Source: Alviniconcha marisindica (Eukaryota > Mollusca > Gastropoda > Provannidae). Taken from it: 64,000 nucleotides of DNA. The notes beneath the pieces were generated by a model. It searched no databases, had not been told where the DNA came from, and saw nothing but the letters and a program-made list of their open reading frames with translations. A program made the position numbers and the translations under genes. Below are positions 1-9,362 of this stretch, one piece after another; the stretch's first letter is position 1; each line of letters begins with the position of its first letter. The stretch is from the NCBI GenBank assembly GCA_018857735.1, contig JABMCL010001927.1, positions 1 to 64,000 on the forward strand, written 5' to 3'.

Positions 1-1050
1 ACACTGCATTCCAACCATCATTCTGCATCGCACCATGTCTAATACGGCATCAAACCATTCCACATCACTCTGTATTCCACAACCACATTTCACATCTTGC
101 ATCACAGCACACCACCACATTCCCCATGCACCACACCATCATTCCATGTCACATCACATTTTACACCTGACATTGCACGACATCGCAGCATCACACCATG
201 TCGCACATATTCTATATTGTACCTTATTCCACATCACAGCCACATTAGGATAAATAAGGCACAACATCCCACATCTGGCATTGCAAAATGTTGCACATCA
301 CACCAAATTCCACACCACACTTCCCTATCACGCCTGTGAGCTGGTGGTATTGAAATACATGAAATGTGGTATGGTGTGCTGTGCCGGAAATGTGGTTTCA
401 TGTGAAATGTTGAGCTGTGGTGGCAAGATGTGGAATGTATAACACATTGCCATTGCATCTCACACCTTGTCACATCATTCCACATGAGACACCGACCATC
501 TCTGACATTATTCCAAACCACACCACATTCCACGTCACACCATCATTCCTCACCATATCACACCAGCACCACTCACAGCACACTATTCCACTTTGCAATA
601 CCATGTTTCAAATTGCACCACTGATATCGGCCACATAGCACCACACCACATCTCACATTGCATCCCATTTCACATTACATTCCCCATAGCGCCACATTCC
701 ATGTACTCCATGCCACATTTCAGATCACACCATATGTTGGCCACATTATGCATTGCACCTTGCATCGCACCACATTTTACACAACATAGTTGCACCGCAT
801 TCCACATCTTGCATAATTCCATCATTCCACCACATCTGACCTTGATCACACCCAATTCCACATCCCACTACCATGTTTCACATAACATTCCACATCACAC
901 ATCAGTACACCACCACATTCTACATCCCACCACTTCACATCTCGCGTAATGCCACCTCCACTACCACATATCACGCTGTGTCTCGGCCCACACTCTCATT
1001 CCACATCGCACAATGTTTCACATTCCATGCCACAGCACCATCCATAACCC
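1..1050. repeat. C/A-rich degenerate satellite
   Basis: The first kilobase is built from short, diverged words such as CACATT, CCACATC and CACACCA, with almost no G on the plus strand except between about 340 and 430. Open frames across it translate as His/Thr/Ser/Pro strings and are products of composition. There is no fixed period, so it is an old satellite or minisatellite, cut by the window start. Confidence 0.8.
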
Positions 1051-1805
1051 ATTCCACCCATCGTTTGAAGACTCCAACTCCATGCCAGCATCACCAAAAT
1101 GTTTCATTATTTCTTGTGCTGTAAGTCTTTTTTTGGTAAAATTCACCTTGTGCTGGGGTCAGAATTGCTGCCACTGCTCCATTCCGGTTGGCCAGGACCA
1201 GGGCTGCAACAGTCAGTTTGATAAGTTGAGCTGAACAGGGCATTACTGTGGTAACAGTGCACAGGTGACACAGCAATTATTTTTTAAATCACAGCACTTG
1301 CTGTATGAATAATGACATGTTCACATCACATCAGTAGCACCCCCATTGCATACGTTGTAATACAATGTAATACAATATAATATACACACACACACATATA
1401 TATATATGCTTATAAAATAAAGTTTGTGGATAGCAGGCAAATACGGGGTACTGTGAACGGTTGTATTTGAGGTAGGTGACTTGTTACGGTGAAAGTACTA
1501 CCTGTATCTGGAGCTGTTCACCTCCTCTTGCCTTTCCCTGCATCGCTTCAAAACTCGACGTCCAACTGCTGGGTGTAAGCAAGGCGGATTTTTTTGGCTT
1601 TCTGGAATTCATCTGTAAAATATAATTACAATATGCAAACGTTGGCAAGGTAAATATATATACTATATGTAAGTTGTATAAGGTATGCATAGTGTATGCT
1701 ATTCATAACTGTTCACTTTGTACACTGTCTTGAATACATTGATAAATCTGTAAAGACAAACAAATTGTAAACATTAAATGTTCTGAATTTTAATAATACA
1801 TATGG
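1051..1805. other. Non-coding stretch, no gene recognised
   Basis: This stretch holds a short (CA)/(TA) microsatellite near 1383-1410 and little else. A segment at about 1097-1156 resembles one at about 1938-1996 (both contain TTTTTTGGTAAAA after CTGT[A/G]AG), so the two may be relics of the same element. No exon with convincing splice sites was seen. Confidence 0.4.
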
Positions 1806-4127
1806 GTCATTCTCCTGAAAACTGGACCAAAGAGGGTGCCGCTTTCCCAATGAAATAAACTAAAACGTGAAACTTTTTAACTACGCATATTTCTGATGTA
1901 ATGTGTTTGGAGAAATAAGGGAAATGCCACAATGGGTAAATGCATCATTATTTTCTTGCGCTGTGAGCCTTTTTTGGTAAAAATTGCGACATTTTCATCG
2001 CCGCCATTTGTGACGTGGCTTTGGGAAGGTTGGGTGATCACAGATATTTCTTTGCAATCGTTCATGATTGAATAAAAGCAGGTTTCATGAGAAAGAAGGC
2101 CAGTTCTAATGGTATTTATTGTGTGTTGCTTGCTATTAACGGCTCCAAACAAAGGAAAGATAATCAGTGTATCACACGTTACCGATGGTGTCTTCTGAGG
2201 TGTATCACGATAGTGTGACTTGTTCACACGGAAACTAAAAAAATGTCTTTTTTCATCAGCTTAGTAGATAATCACATTTCACCTTATTTTCAATGCTTGT
2301 TTGATGACAAAAGAGTAGATATGAAATAAATTACAGTATTTCTTCAGGGGTGGTTGATGTGGTGTCTTACAATGTGTAACTGCAGCACACAAAATAATTA
2401 TTTCTGCTTGTACCACTGACTTTTGACCTACCCTAACATACCAGTCCACATCAGCTGACTTGTGGCAGCAAGTTTGACCTCTTTTTAGCTGTGTGTGGTG
2501 TATTATTTTACTAGAAAAGGGAAAGCACTGTGGTGTCTTCAGGGGTGAGGGATGTAACGCTCGTGACACATATTTGTTCCCACTTGGCTGAGTGTTGTCA
2601 ATCTTTTGTAACCAAACTTGGTATTGTGGTGCACCACCATGAACCAGAATGTCATGCGAAAAAATGGAATTCTATCTTCAGGTCACAGTGTGGGCTTATA
2701 TAATCAAAATATAACGGTTTCTACTATATCTTTTATTAGTTCTAAACCAGTGAGTCTTTTGCAACCAAACTCAGTCTGATCACACCTAAGCAAAGAACTG
2801 TCTAGTGAAAATGTTGGATTGCTGTGTTCAGGTCAATGTCACAGCCAAGGTTAAAAGTTTCAGTTAATGTAAGTTTGGATGATATCTTACGCATAGCAGA
2901 ACCATTTGTAACCAAACCCAGTATGGTGAGACATTAAGGACACAGTAACTGAATCGGTTCATACAATCAAATATGACTATTTCTGTTTCTGAGCTGCTGA
3001 TTTTTTGGGGCGACCAATTTAGTTTGACAGTGCATGTTCATAAGCTGGAGTATCTTGTGAAAAGGTTGCTTTGCTGTTTCAAGGTCAAGGTCACAGTGAA
3101 GGTTCTGACTTCAGTGAATGTTTGCCTGGACAATATCTCTGATCGGTCAAACTTAGTATGGTGACGCATCGACATCAGCCAGAGTCTCATTCAGAAATAC
3201 CATTTTGCAATGTTCAAGGTCAAAGCCACAATTCTCTACTAGATCTTTAGAAATACTGAAACTTTTGCAATCCAAATTAGTTTGATGGTACATAATCACA
3301 AGACTGGGTAAGACACCGTGAAAAGATTTTCTTGCTTTTACACAGGGTGTGAAGAGAATATGGCTTGGGGACTGGACTCAGATTGCTGCCACTCTTGGCT
3401 ATCCCGATATCTAAAGCAGGGGTCAATACCTGTTCCAATCAAGAAAATGTGGAAAGAACATTGCTTTTGTAATGAATATACTTGTTTATTAAGTTTTTTG
3501 GTCAATGGTTCAAGTGTGTTATTCTTATATCCTTTTGTACTTGTGATGATGTCCACATGTGAGACAGATTACTAATTAAGTGCAATTGGTTATAAACTTT
3601 AGAAAGCAAGAAACAAATATCCCTCTGACATGTATATTTATATATATATATATACGGTTCAGACCAAGTTAGTGCAATGCCCCCCCCCCAATTACTTTGG
3701 GGAAAAAAGAAAAAAACTAAGGAAAAGAAATGTGTAATCTATTTCATGCATGTCTGTACTTTGAAGAAGACATTTTAAACCAAAATCGTTAAATACGCAG
3801 GATAGTTTTGTTTTTAATGTCAGAAGTGACAGATATTCCTTTATTAATTTAGGAAATATTGTATAATAAAAAAAGGCAAGAGTCAAACTGGCCACTGAGC
3901 CGACTCTATTCATGCATTTCTGGTGTCTTCTGTAACACGCGAGACACTGACCTATGACGTAACATAATGCACAATTAACCAAGTTCCTGTCATCCTCTCA
4001 ATTTATGTCTTATATTTACGTACACAAGAGATGTCAAGCTTTCATTCCAAATAATTGCATTAAAAAATTCACACTTGAATTTTTACCCTCTATGTCACAA
4101 TTTTGGACCAGTTTTCAGGAGAATGAC
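1806..4127. mobile_element. Possible DNA transposon with 26-bp terminal inverted repeats
   Basis: The segment begins GTCATTCTCCTGAAAACTGG at 1806 and ends with the inverse complement of that sequence at 4102-4127, with one mismatch over 26 bp. Both ends lie next to TA-rich DNA; no clear target-site duplication is visible. Inside, a minus-strand open frame (about 1877-2227) contains a peptide beginning FTKKGSQRKK that I cannot assign, and 2600-3400 is a degenerate ~200-bp tandem repeat with AAGGTCAAGGTCACAG-like cores. No transposase was recognised, so it would be non-autonomous or decayed. Confidence 0.45.
2600..3400. repeat. Degenerate ~200-bp tandem repeat
   Basis: Similar blocks recur about every 200-280 bp. 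Each contains 'GTAACCAAAC..AGTATGGTG' followed by 'TTCA(A)GGTCAAGGTCACAG' and 'GAAGGTT'. Identity is low, so the array is old. It lies inside the 1806-4127 candidate element. Confidence 0.55.
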
Positions 4128-4134
4128 GTGTGTA

Positions 4135-4135
<1 letters not shown>

Positions 4136-4178
<43 letters not shown>
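4136..4178. repeat. (TA)n microsatellite
   Basis: A run of alternating TA directly follows the right terminal inverted repeat of the 1806-4127 candidate element, which is compatible with insertion into a TA-rich site. Confidence 0.9.
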
Positions 4179-4283
4179 TGTGCACTGTACACATAACCTG
4201 TGTATGGTCAGTGATTTAAAAATAATATATATATACCTGCTGACTTAATCTTTATCTCACAGGCAGTCCAACTGGATTAGGGA

Positions 4284-4457
4284 AGTTTTGCGTCCCTGGT
4301 CCAGACTTGTGGCATAGGGTTCTTCCTGGAGTACAGGCACCTGTCCTGGCCATTCTCACAGGGCAGCAGCCACTTATCAGGGATGACCCCTGTCACTTTC
4401 AATCCTTCGATTTCTTCATTTATAAATTCCACGACGTGGTAATGGTAGGTCATGATT
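4284..4457 (-). pseudogene. Transposon-associated ORF fragment (DUF4806-like N-terminus)
   Basis: On the minus strand an acceptor (TATCTTTCAG) is followed by CAATC and an ATG. The frame reads MTYHYHVVEFINEEIEG and continues ..VTGVIPDKWLLPC.. before stopping at TAA. The pattern 'VVEF..E..v..VP..Wl...C.y' is, to my knowledge, typical of short companion ORFs found beside EnSpm-like transposases in invertebrates. The frame shifts and stops after about 58 residues. A +1 frame then stays open to a GT donor near 4260, suggesting a frameshifted relic. It lies just downstream of the transposase fragment on the same strand. Confidence 0.4.
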
Positions 4458-5304
4458 GCTGAAAGATACAGGAAAAGTCAATTTCAGATATTTTTTGTCC
4501 AGCCAAATAATTCTTTAACATCACAGGGTTTGTCAGGTTTGTTAGTATGTGACTAGATCTTCCCACCTTGGGCTGACCCTGACAGAGTACTCAAAAGAAA
4601 TTCAGCCCCCATGTTTTAGGGACAGCTTGGATTTCTGTGATTTTCTCTGATGGTATCGATCAGTCATTGTTGAGCAACTAACTGCTGCAAACTGCCACTG
4701 AACAGTCGGTGTAAAGCATCTGATTATGCAATAGTCATACACAACTAGTATTGTTTTTTATCATCTGTACATTAAAAAAATTATGTGAACAAAATCAAAT
4801 TCACAAAGTACACACTGCAGTCACTAAACACAAATGGTGTGTTTTGTAGTCAACAGCTCTGACAGCAACAGCTGTCCAGAAACTGATAACTGCTGTCCAG
4901 AAACTCTAATACTGATAACTGCTGAGAGGAACGAGAATTTTTTTCTGTTTGTACAGTAACAGAACACACTTTTTCTCAGTGTCCACCACATTTCTGGTTT
5001 CATACCTGCCAGAAAGGTCTGAGACTTCAACAATGCCCAAATCAGATGACTTTAGTATAGGTTAATCCCCAATCTGAAAAAAGTCTGAAACTGTCAAAAA
5101 CTGCTTGTGCACAAGAATGATGCAATCAAAAAATTTCAAGGTGAGAAAAAAATTGAATAAAAAAATATGCATGACCAATCTTCACAGTTATTTTTTTCAT
5201 CAGCTGATGAAAAGAACAACCCTTTGTGATAAATCTGCCGGAACTGATGCTTCCAGTCACACCCTCTTGGAACAGGACCATGCAAATGAGCTTTCTTTGG
5301 CTGA

Positions 5305-5628
5305 TCATTTGCGACACGGTGATCTTGATGCTTGAAAGACATATCTAACTGTACTCTGCAAAGGCAAATGAGGCTTTCGTACAAGCCATTTCAGCTGACC
5401 CAGGATGTTTTCAAAAGGGAAGGCTGAATAACAGTTTAAAGGGCCATACAATTTCACATCTGCAGCTACATGTGTTGGTCCATGAAAATTATACACCAAG
5501 AACCCTTCCAGTGTGTTGTACAAAACAGGCACAACAGACTTTGAGCAGTAGTCAGCATAAGTTGCTGTAGATATGGTCAGTCTGTGAAAAACAACACCAT
5601 TGTAATGTGGGATTACTCTGCTCTCATC
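5305..5628 (-). pseudogene. EnSpm/CACTA-like transposase C-terminal fragment
   Basis: After an acceptor (GTTGATTTCAG) the minus strand stays open for 107 codons to a TGA. The core LNCYSAFPFENILGQLK then WLVRKPHLPL is preceded by VYNFHGPTHVAADVKLYGP. The order 'hN.hh.HLadDVk.fGplD.fSaFPFEN.l..LKk.vR.P' is what I know of the C-terminal region (DUF4218-like) of EnSpm-type transposases. No catalytic N-terminal part was found upstream: a dispersed repeat and microsatellites replace it from 5670 on. It is therefore a 5'-truncated copy or a far-spliced exon. It is not part of the methyltransferase gene. Confidence 0.5.
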
Positions 5629-5664
5629 CTGAAATCAACAGCAATTTACAGACGGCACACACCA

Positions 5665-5845
5665 CTCAGTTCAGGAGCTGTGTGAGAGTCAAGGTGGCCG
5701 TCCTGGGCTGTCCGTCCTAATGAGCCTTCCAGTTTCCGTGGACGTAAAGCTATATTGAATCATGCTTCGGCATTGGTCACAGCTTGTCACTAATATGTCC
5801 GCCAACATCTGAGGGCATTAAGCATCACTTCATCATCATCAGCAG
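5665..5845 (+). mobile_element. Dispersed SINE-like repeat, copy 1
   Basis: The block starts near TTCAGGAGCTGTGTGAGAGT, runs through TCCTGGGCTGTCCGTCCTAA and GTTTCCGTGGACGTAAA, and ends in TCATCATCATCA. It closely matches 12457-12635, with partial matches at 20726-20965 (interrupted) and 32690-32805 (inverted). Length and tail suit a SINE or MITE. No clear tRNA head was seen. Confidence 0.6.
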
Positions 5846-6119
5846 CACACACCACACACACACACATGTATGCACTTATGTTACACATGAAGCAGTCCCT
5901 CAAATCAGGAATACACATATCTTGAAAAATTAATCTTTTGAGAAACACGCATAGAATCTAACAAAACACATGATACACACAGAACAGTCGATGCCTATTT
6001 GGGTTCTGTCCTCTAATATGTTCAAGGTACAAAGCAGATTCGAACTACTTGGTGCCCAGCCTCGAGTCCAGGTGCATGTCTTTGGTCAAGAAACCGGCAA
6101 CGTTCTCGACACAGCTGAT

Positions 6120-6169
6120 AACAATATAACTCTGTGTGTGTGCGTGCATGCCTCTGTACATGCATGCAC

Positions 6170-6233
<64 letters not shown>

Positions 6234-6277
6234 ATAACTCTGTGTGTGTGCGTGCATGCCTCTGTACATGTGCATGC

Positions 6278-6330
<53 letters not shown>
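6120..6330. repeat. Duplicated (CT)n microsatellite with unique lead
   Basis: Two (CT)n tracts (about 6172-6231 and 6283-6327) are each preceded by the same ~50-bp lead containing CAATATAACTCTGTGTGTGT and GCATGCCTCTGTACATG. The lead plus tract was therefore duplicated as a unit. Confidence 0.85.
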
Positions 6331-6331
<1 letters not shown>

Positions 6332-6689
6332 GTGCATGTTCAGCCGTTGTATGTGTGCATGTCAGTTTGTATGTTTGTGTACCTGTGTTTATGTCTGTCT
6401 GACTGTGTGTACACACATACGCGCGTTTTCAGCAGGAATCGCTCGACAAGTTTTCACCACTTACAAACCTATTCAATCACACACATGAAATACAATAATC
6501 ACCATATAAAGTTTCAAAATGAGAGAATCATAAGTCTAAGATCTTTTCTAAAGAGCTAGATGACGGTCTTCATCGTTTTTCTGATGGCTTCTGTGCATGT
6601 GCTTCGAATTCAGTCGCCTTCATTATCTCAAACACAATGTGTTGGAACACGGCATAACTAAGAAACGCGTCAAAACTTCGAGTTTTGTA

Positions 6690-6760
6690 TCGCCGTGATA
6701 TAACCATAATGGTTGGCTGGGCGTAAAACACCAAGCTACTAACTCTACTTCGGGTTTTGT
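6690..6760 (+). repeat. Short dispersed motif TGATATAACC..GGTTG(A/G)CTGGGCGTAAAACACC
   Basis: The motif recurs with variation near 44717-44750, 44850-44880, 59630-59660, 60935-60960 and 63725-63770 (inverted), plus fragments near 20645 and 49395. It is probably the end of a widespread SINE family. The copies are too short and diverged to define the full element. Confidence 0.5.
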
Positions 6761-7087
6761 AACACCGACAACTCTGCAGTTTCGTTTTATTTCTGGTTGA
6801 AAGTTACCTCCCATGTACTGTCCAGTACGTACGGCCTACTTGGCCATGACCCAACAAAGTGACTGTGCAGCCGGGTTGCGTGTGTGTTGTTTCAGCTGTT
6901 TGTTTGGTGTGGGTATTTTGTTGTTTGTGTGTGTGCGTGCGTGAGAGAGAGACTACAAACTGATATTATAAGCACGAAAAAGCAGTCGATCAGTGCAATT
7001 GAATAGTTCCTACAAATGTGCCGAAACATCGGAAATATTTTTTTCATGGACATACACGTATACAGAAACAGAATTCAAAGGTGGGGA

Positions 7088-7188
7088 GAGGGGGGGGGGG
7101 GGAATACCGACTCATCTGCCGGGACTCATACTCCACAAGCTACCCCCCCCCCCCCCCAAAAAAAAAAAAAAAAAAAAAAAAAGGAGGC
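7088..7188. repeat. G15 tract and C16-A25 homopolymer block
   Basis: An uninterrupted G run at about 7089-7102 is followed by a C run and then an A run at about 7143-7182. These lie just past the 3' end of the histone H1 gene and may mark the end of its transcription region or simply be slippage-prone tracts. Confidence 0.9.
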
Positions 7189-7242
7189 GAGGGGGGCAAG
7201 GCGGACGCAGAATTAATGTTTAGAACAACTTTTAGCAACAAG

Positions 7243-7259
7243 ACGTCCATCTCTCTTGG
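7243..7259 (-). promoter_or_regulatory. Histone downstream element-like purine tract
   Basis: On the minus strand, about 11 nt past the stem-loop, lies CCAAGAGAGATGG. Replication-dependent histone mRNAs carry a purine-rich element (CAAGAAAGA-like) at this place for U7 snRNP base pairing. Position and composition fit; the exact match is partial. Confidence 0.6.
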
Positions 7260-7269
7260 GAAGATGTGA

Positions 7270-7285
7270 GGTCCTAAAGAGGACC
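7270..7285 (-). terminator. Histone mRNA 3' stem-loop
   Basis: On the minus strand, 34 nt after the H1 stop, the sequence GGTCCTCTTTAGGACC forms a 6-bp stem with a 4-nt CTTT loop. This is the canonical histone 3' processing stem-loop (GGYYYUHHUHARRRCC). It shows that the transcript is processed without polyadenylation, as expected for an S-phase histone. Confidence 0.9.
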
Positions 7286-7319
7286 AGTTTAAGTGAGGAT
7301 GGCTGAAGACCGAAGATGA

Positions 7320-7913
7320 TCACTTCTTGGCCGCGGGTTTCTTGGCCGCGGGCTTCTTGGCCGCCTTCTTGGGGGTCTTGGGCTTGGCAGCCTTCTTGGC
7401 CGCGGGCGACTTGGCCACCTTCTTGGGCTTGGCGGCCTTCTTGGCTGGAGACTTGGGCTTCTTGGCGGCTGGCTTCTTCTTGGGGGATTTGGGCTTCTTG
7501 GCACCGGCAGCCTTGGGCTTCTTGGCGGCAGCCTTGGGCTTCTTGGCGGCAGCTTTGGGCTTCTTGGCCTTCTTGGGCTTGGCGGCGGCCACCTTCTTCT
7601 CGCCCAGACGGAAGGATCCGGAGGCACCGGTGCCCTTGGCCTGCTTGAGGGTGCCGGCCTTGACGCCAGCCTTGAGGGCCGTCTTGACGCGGGCGTTGAT
7701 CTTGGCCACTTCGTTGCCCACTTTGTAGTTGGCCAGGATGTACTTGAGCACGGCCTGACGGGAAGAACCACCGCGCTCCTTCAGGGAGGTAATGGCGGCG
7801 GCGATCATGACGTTGTACTTGGGGTGGTCTGCGGGCTTGGCAGGCTTCCTGGGCTTGGCCGCCTTCTTGGCCGGGGCCTTGGCTGGTGTGACTGGTGCAG
7901 CAGCGTCAGACAT
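7320..7913 (-). CDS. H1: Histone H1 (linker histone)
   Basis: This intronless gene encodes 197 residues, the normal size for an animal linker histone, which binds the nucleosome dyad and linker DNA and compacts chromatin in the nucleus. A Pro/Ala/Lys N-tail (about 1-27) leads into the winged-helix globular domain (about 28-104), which shows [28 protein letters not shown] and a SGSFRLG end. The C-tail (about 105-197) is almost only Lys, Ala and Pro in PKKA repeats, with SPKK/KSPA sites for cyclin-dependent kinase. The ATG directly precedes SDAAAP. The stem-loop and purine element downstream mark it as replication-dependent. GC content is far higher than its surroundings, as is usual for H1 tails. 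It stands alone here; no core histone gene was seen in the window. Confidence 0.97.
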   Translation of the reverse strand: MSDAAAPVTPAKAPAKKAAKPRKPAKPADHPKYNVMIAAAITSLKERGGSSRQAVLKYILANYKVGNEVAKINARVKTALKAGVKAGTLKQAKGTGASGSFRLGEKKVAAAKPKKAKKPKAAAKKPKAAAKKPKAAGAKKPKSPKKKPAAKKPKSPAKKAAKPKKVAKSPAAKKAAKPKTPKKAAKKPAAKKPAAKK

Positions 7914-8105
7914 GATGAACGGTTAAGTCTAGAGTAACGGCGAACGACGTGTAACAGAAGCGAAAGTACTCTTTGCTCGAGAGCCACAGAGCGAATGCGG
8001 TGAGGCGCGCTCACGCGACTAGTCTTGACACGGCGCGGGCCGCAAAGAAAGCAACGCTTGGCCGACTGTGGATCGGCCCTCGCGAACTCTCGAGCCGACA
8101 AATTT

Positions 8106-8112
8106 GTGTTTG
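8106..8112 (-). promoter_or_regulatory. H1 box (AAACACA)
   Basis: On the minus strand AAACACA lies about 193 bp upstream of the H1 ATG, inside CAACAAACACAAATTTG. AAACACA is the known H1-specific promoter element. No clear TATA box was seen between it and the gene. A chance match cannot be excluded for a 7-mer. Confidence 0.5.
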
Positions 8113-9362
8113 TTGACGGCAGTTTTCACGTTCGCGCTTCTTTGAACAGCAGAAAAACATGTAAACATGGCATATCACTTTAATCCTTGATATTTCAGCT
8201 TTCATTTGATATATATTTAAAGGTGAAACTCTCAAGCCCTGAAGAGAAAGCATGAGAAATATACGTTGGTCTAAACAGCCCGAAGCATGTTCATCGGTCA
8301 AAATATTAAATTATGTGATTCATGTGGATAAAACACGTATCAAATTGCTATAAGTAGCAACCAGAAGCTATATTCTACTTATCTCAAAAACTAACAAAAG
8401 GTCAAATACGATTTCAATTTCATTATGGGCAGTTTTCTGATGGGTGCGAAACACAAATTTTAACCCGATCGGCTCGGAGCTGCGTCTTCTTTGTTCTTAC
8501 TGTTTTTTTCAAACTGAGTTTTTTCCACTCATACCGAAGATCGAGTTATCAAACTTCACACACACACTTCTGCAGTATTTTTCTTTAATATTTCTTGATG
8601 TTTTTATGGTGTGAAAAGGATTTAGGGCTTGTTTGCGGCCCTTTCATTTTTCTATTTTGGTCCCCCGCCGATCTTTTCCCACTACAATGGCGTCTTTTCG
8701 AAGCTTTTCATCCTAAACTTATTTCACTTCGCACAGTGATTTGACGATCGATTTTTACGTGTAGTACAGAACAAAAAATGCCCATGCTTAGTCAGACTAC
8801 AATATCCATAGACAGCATGTTGTATTTCTGGAGAATTAACTTATGAAAATACAGAAATCATGTTGTCCTGACTTGTGGGACTTTAAATGGGATTGACCTT
8901 TGCTGATCTAGGATTGATTTTACCACAATTACGTGACCAAACAACCCAAAACATAGACACAACATGCTATGACATGTCCGTATATAAAAATCTACCGTTG
9001 TGTTGCAGTGAACATGTCATATTTAGGTGGATTTTCTGGGCTGATAGTTAATTATTATGACGGGTGTGATCGCGAACGTTTTGGAGGGAAAGCTGTTGAG
9101 GGCGATTTGTTTGGGTTTTACTTTGAGCTAAAATTCCCCTTTACATTCACTTTTTTTATTGCGAGACACTCGTGTTCAGTCACTACTGTTGTTTGTCAAA
9201 TAAACTGACGTAACGTAGCAGACAGTGTTTTCGAAAAAAAGAATCGAAGTTGTGTCTCGACTGAAGCCGATGACGGAAAACATGGCGGCCGACCGGCGAA
9301 AATGCCGCTTGCTGTTTGTTTGTTCTCTGATGCTCAGTTTCGTTGGTTTGTTTATCTGCATC
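8113..9362. other. Unique-looking non-coding DNA
   Basis: I see no exon, RNA gene or tandem repeat here. The sequence is A/T-rich with short open frames that have no recognisable content. Confidence 0.4.

Noticed and set aside
1877..2227. 116-codon minus-strand frame as a host gene exon
   Set aside because: Its content is not recognisable. It lies inside a segment bounded by terminal inverted repeats and has no clear splice partners, so I kept it only as part of that candidate element.
4284..4457. Terminal exon of the methyltransferase gene
   Set aside because: The phase does not fit (exon 8 ends in phase 0, this acceptor needs one base), and the peptide resembles a transposon companion ORF rather than a methyltransferase end.
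7289..7771. Arg/Pro/Ser-rich 160-codon frame and plus-strand frames over the H1 gene
   Set aside because: They are shadow frames of the GC-rich Lys/Ala repeat coding sequence of histone H1.
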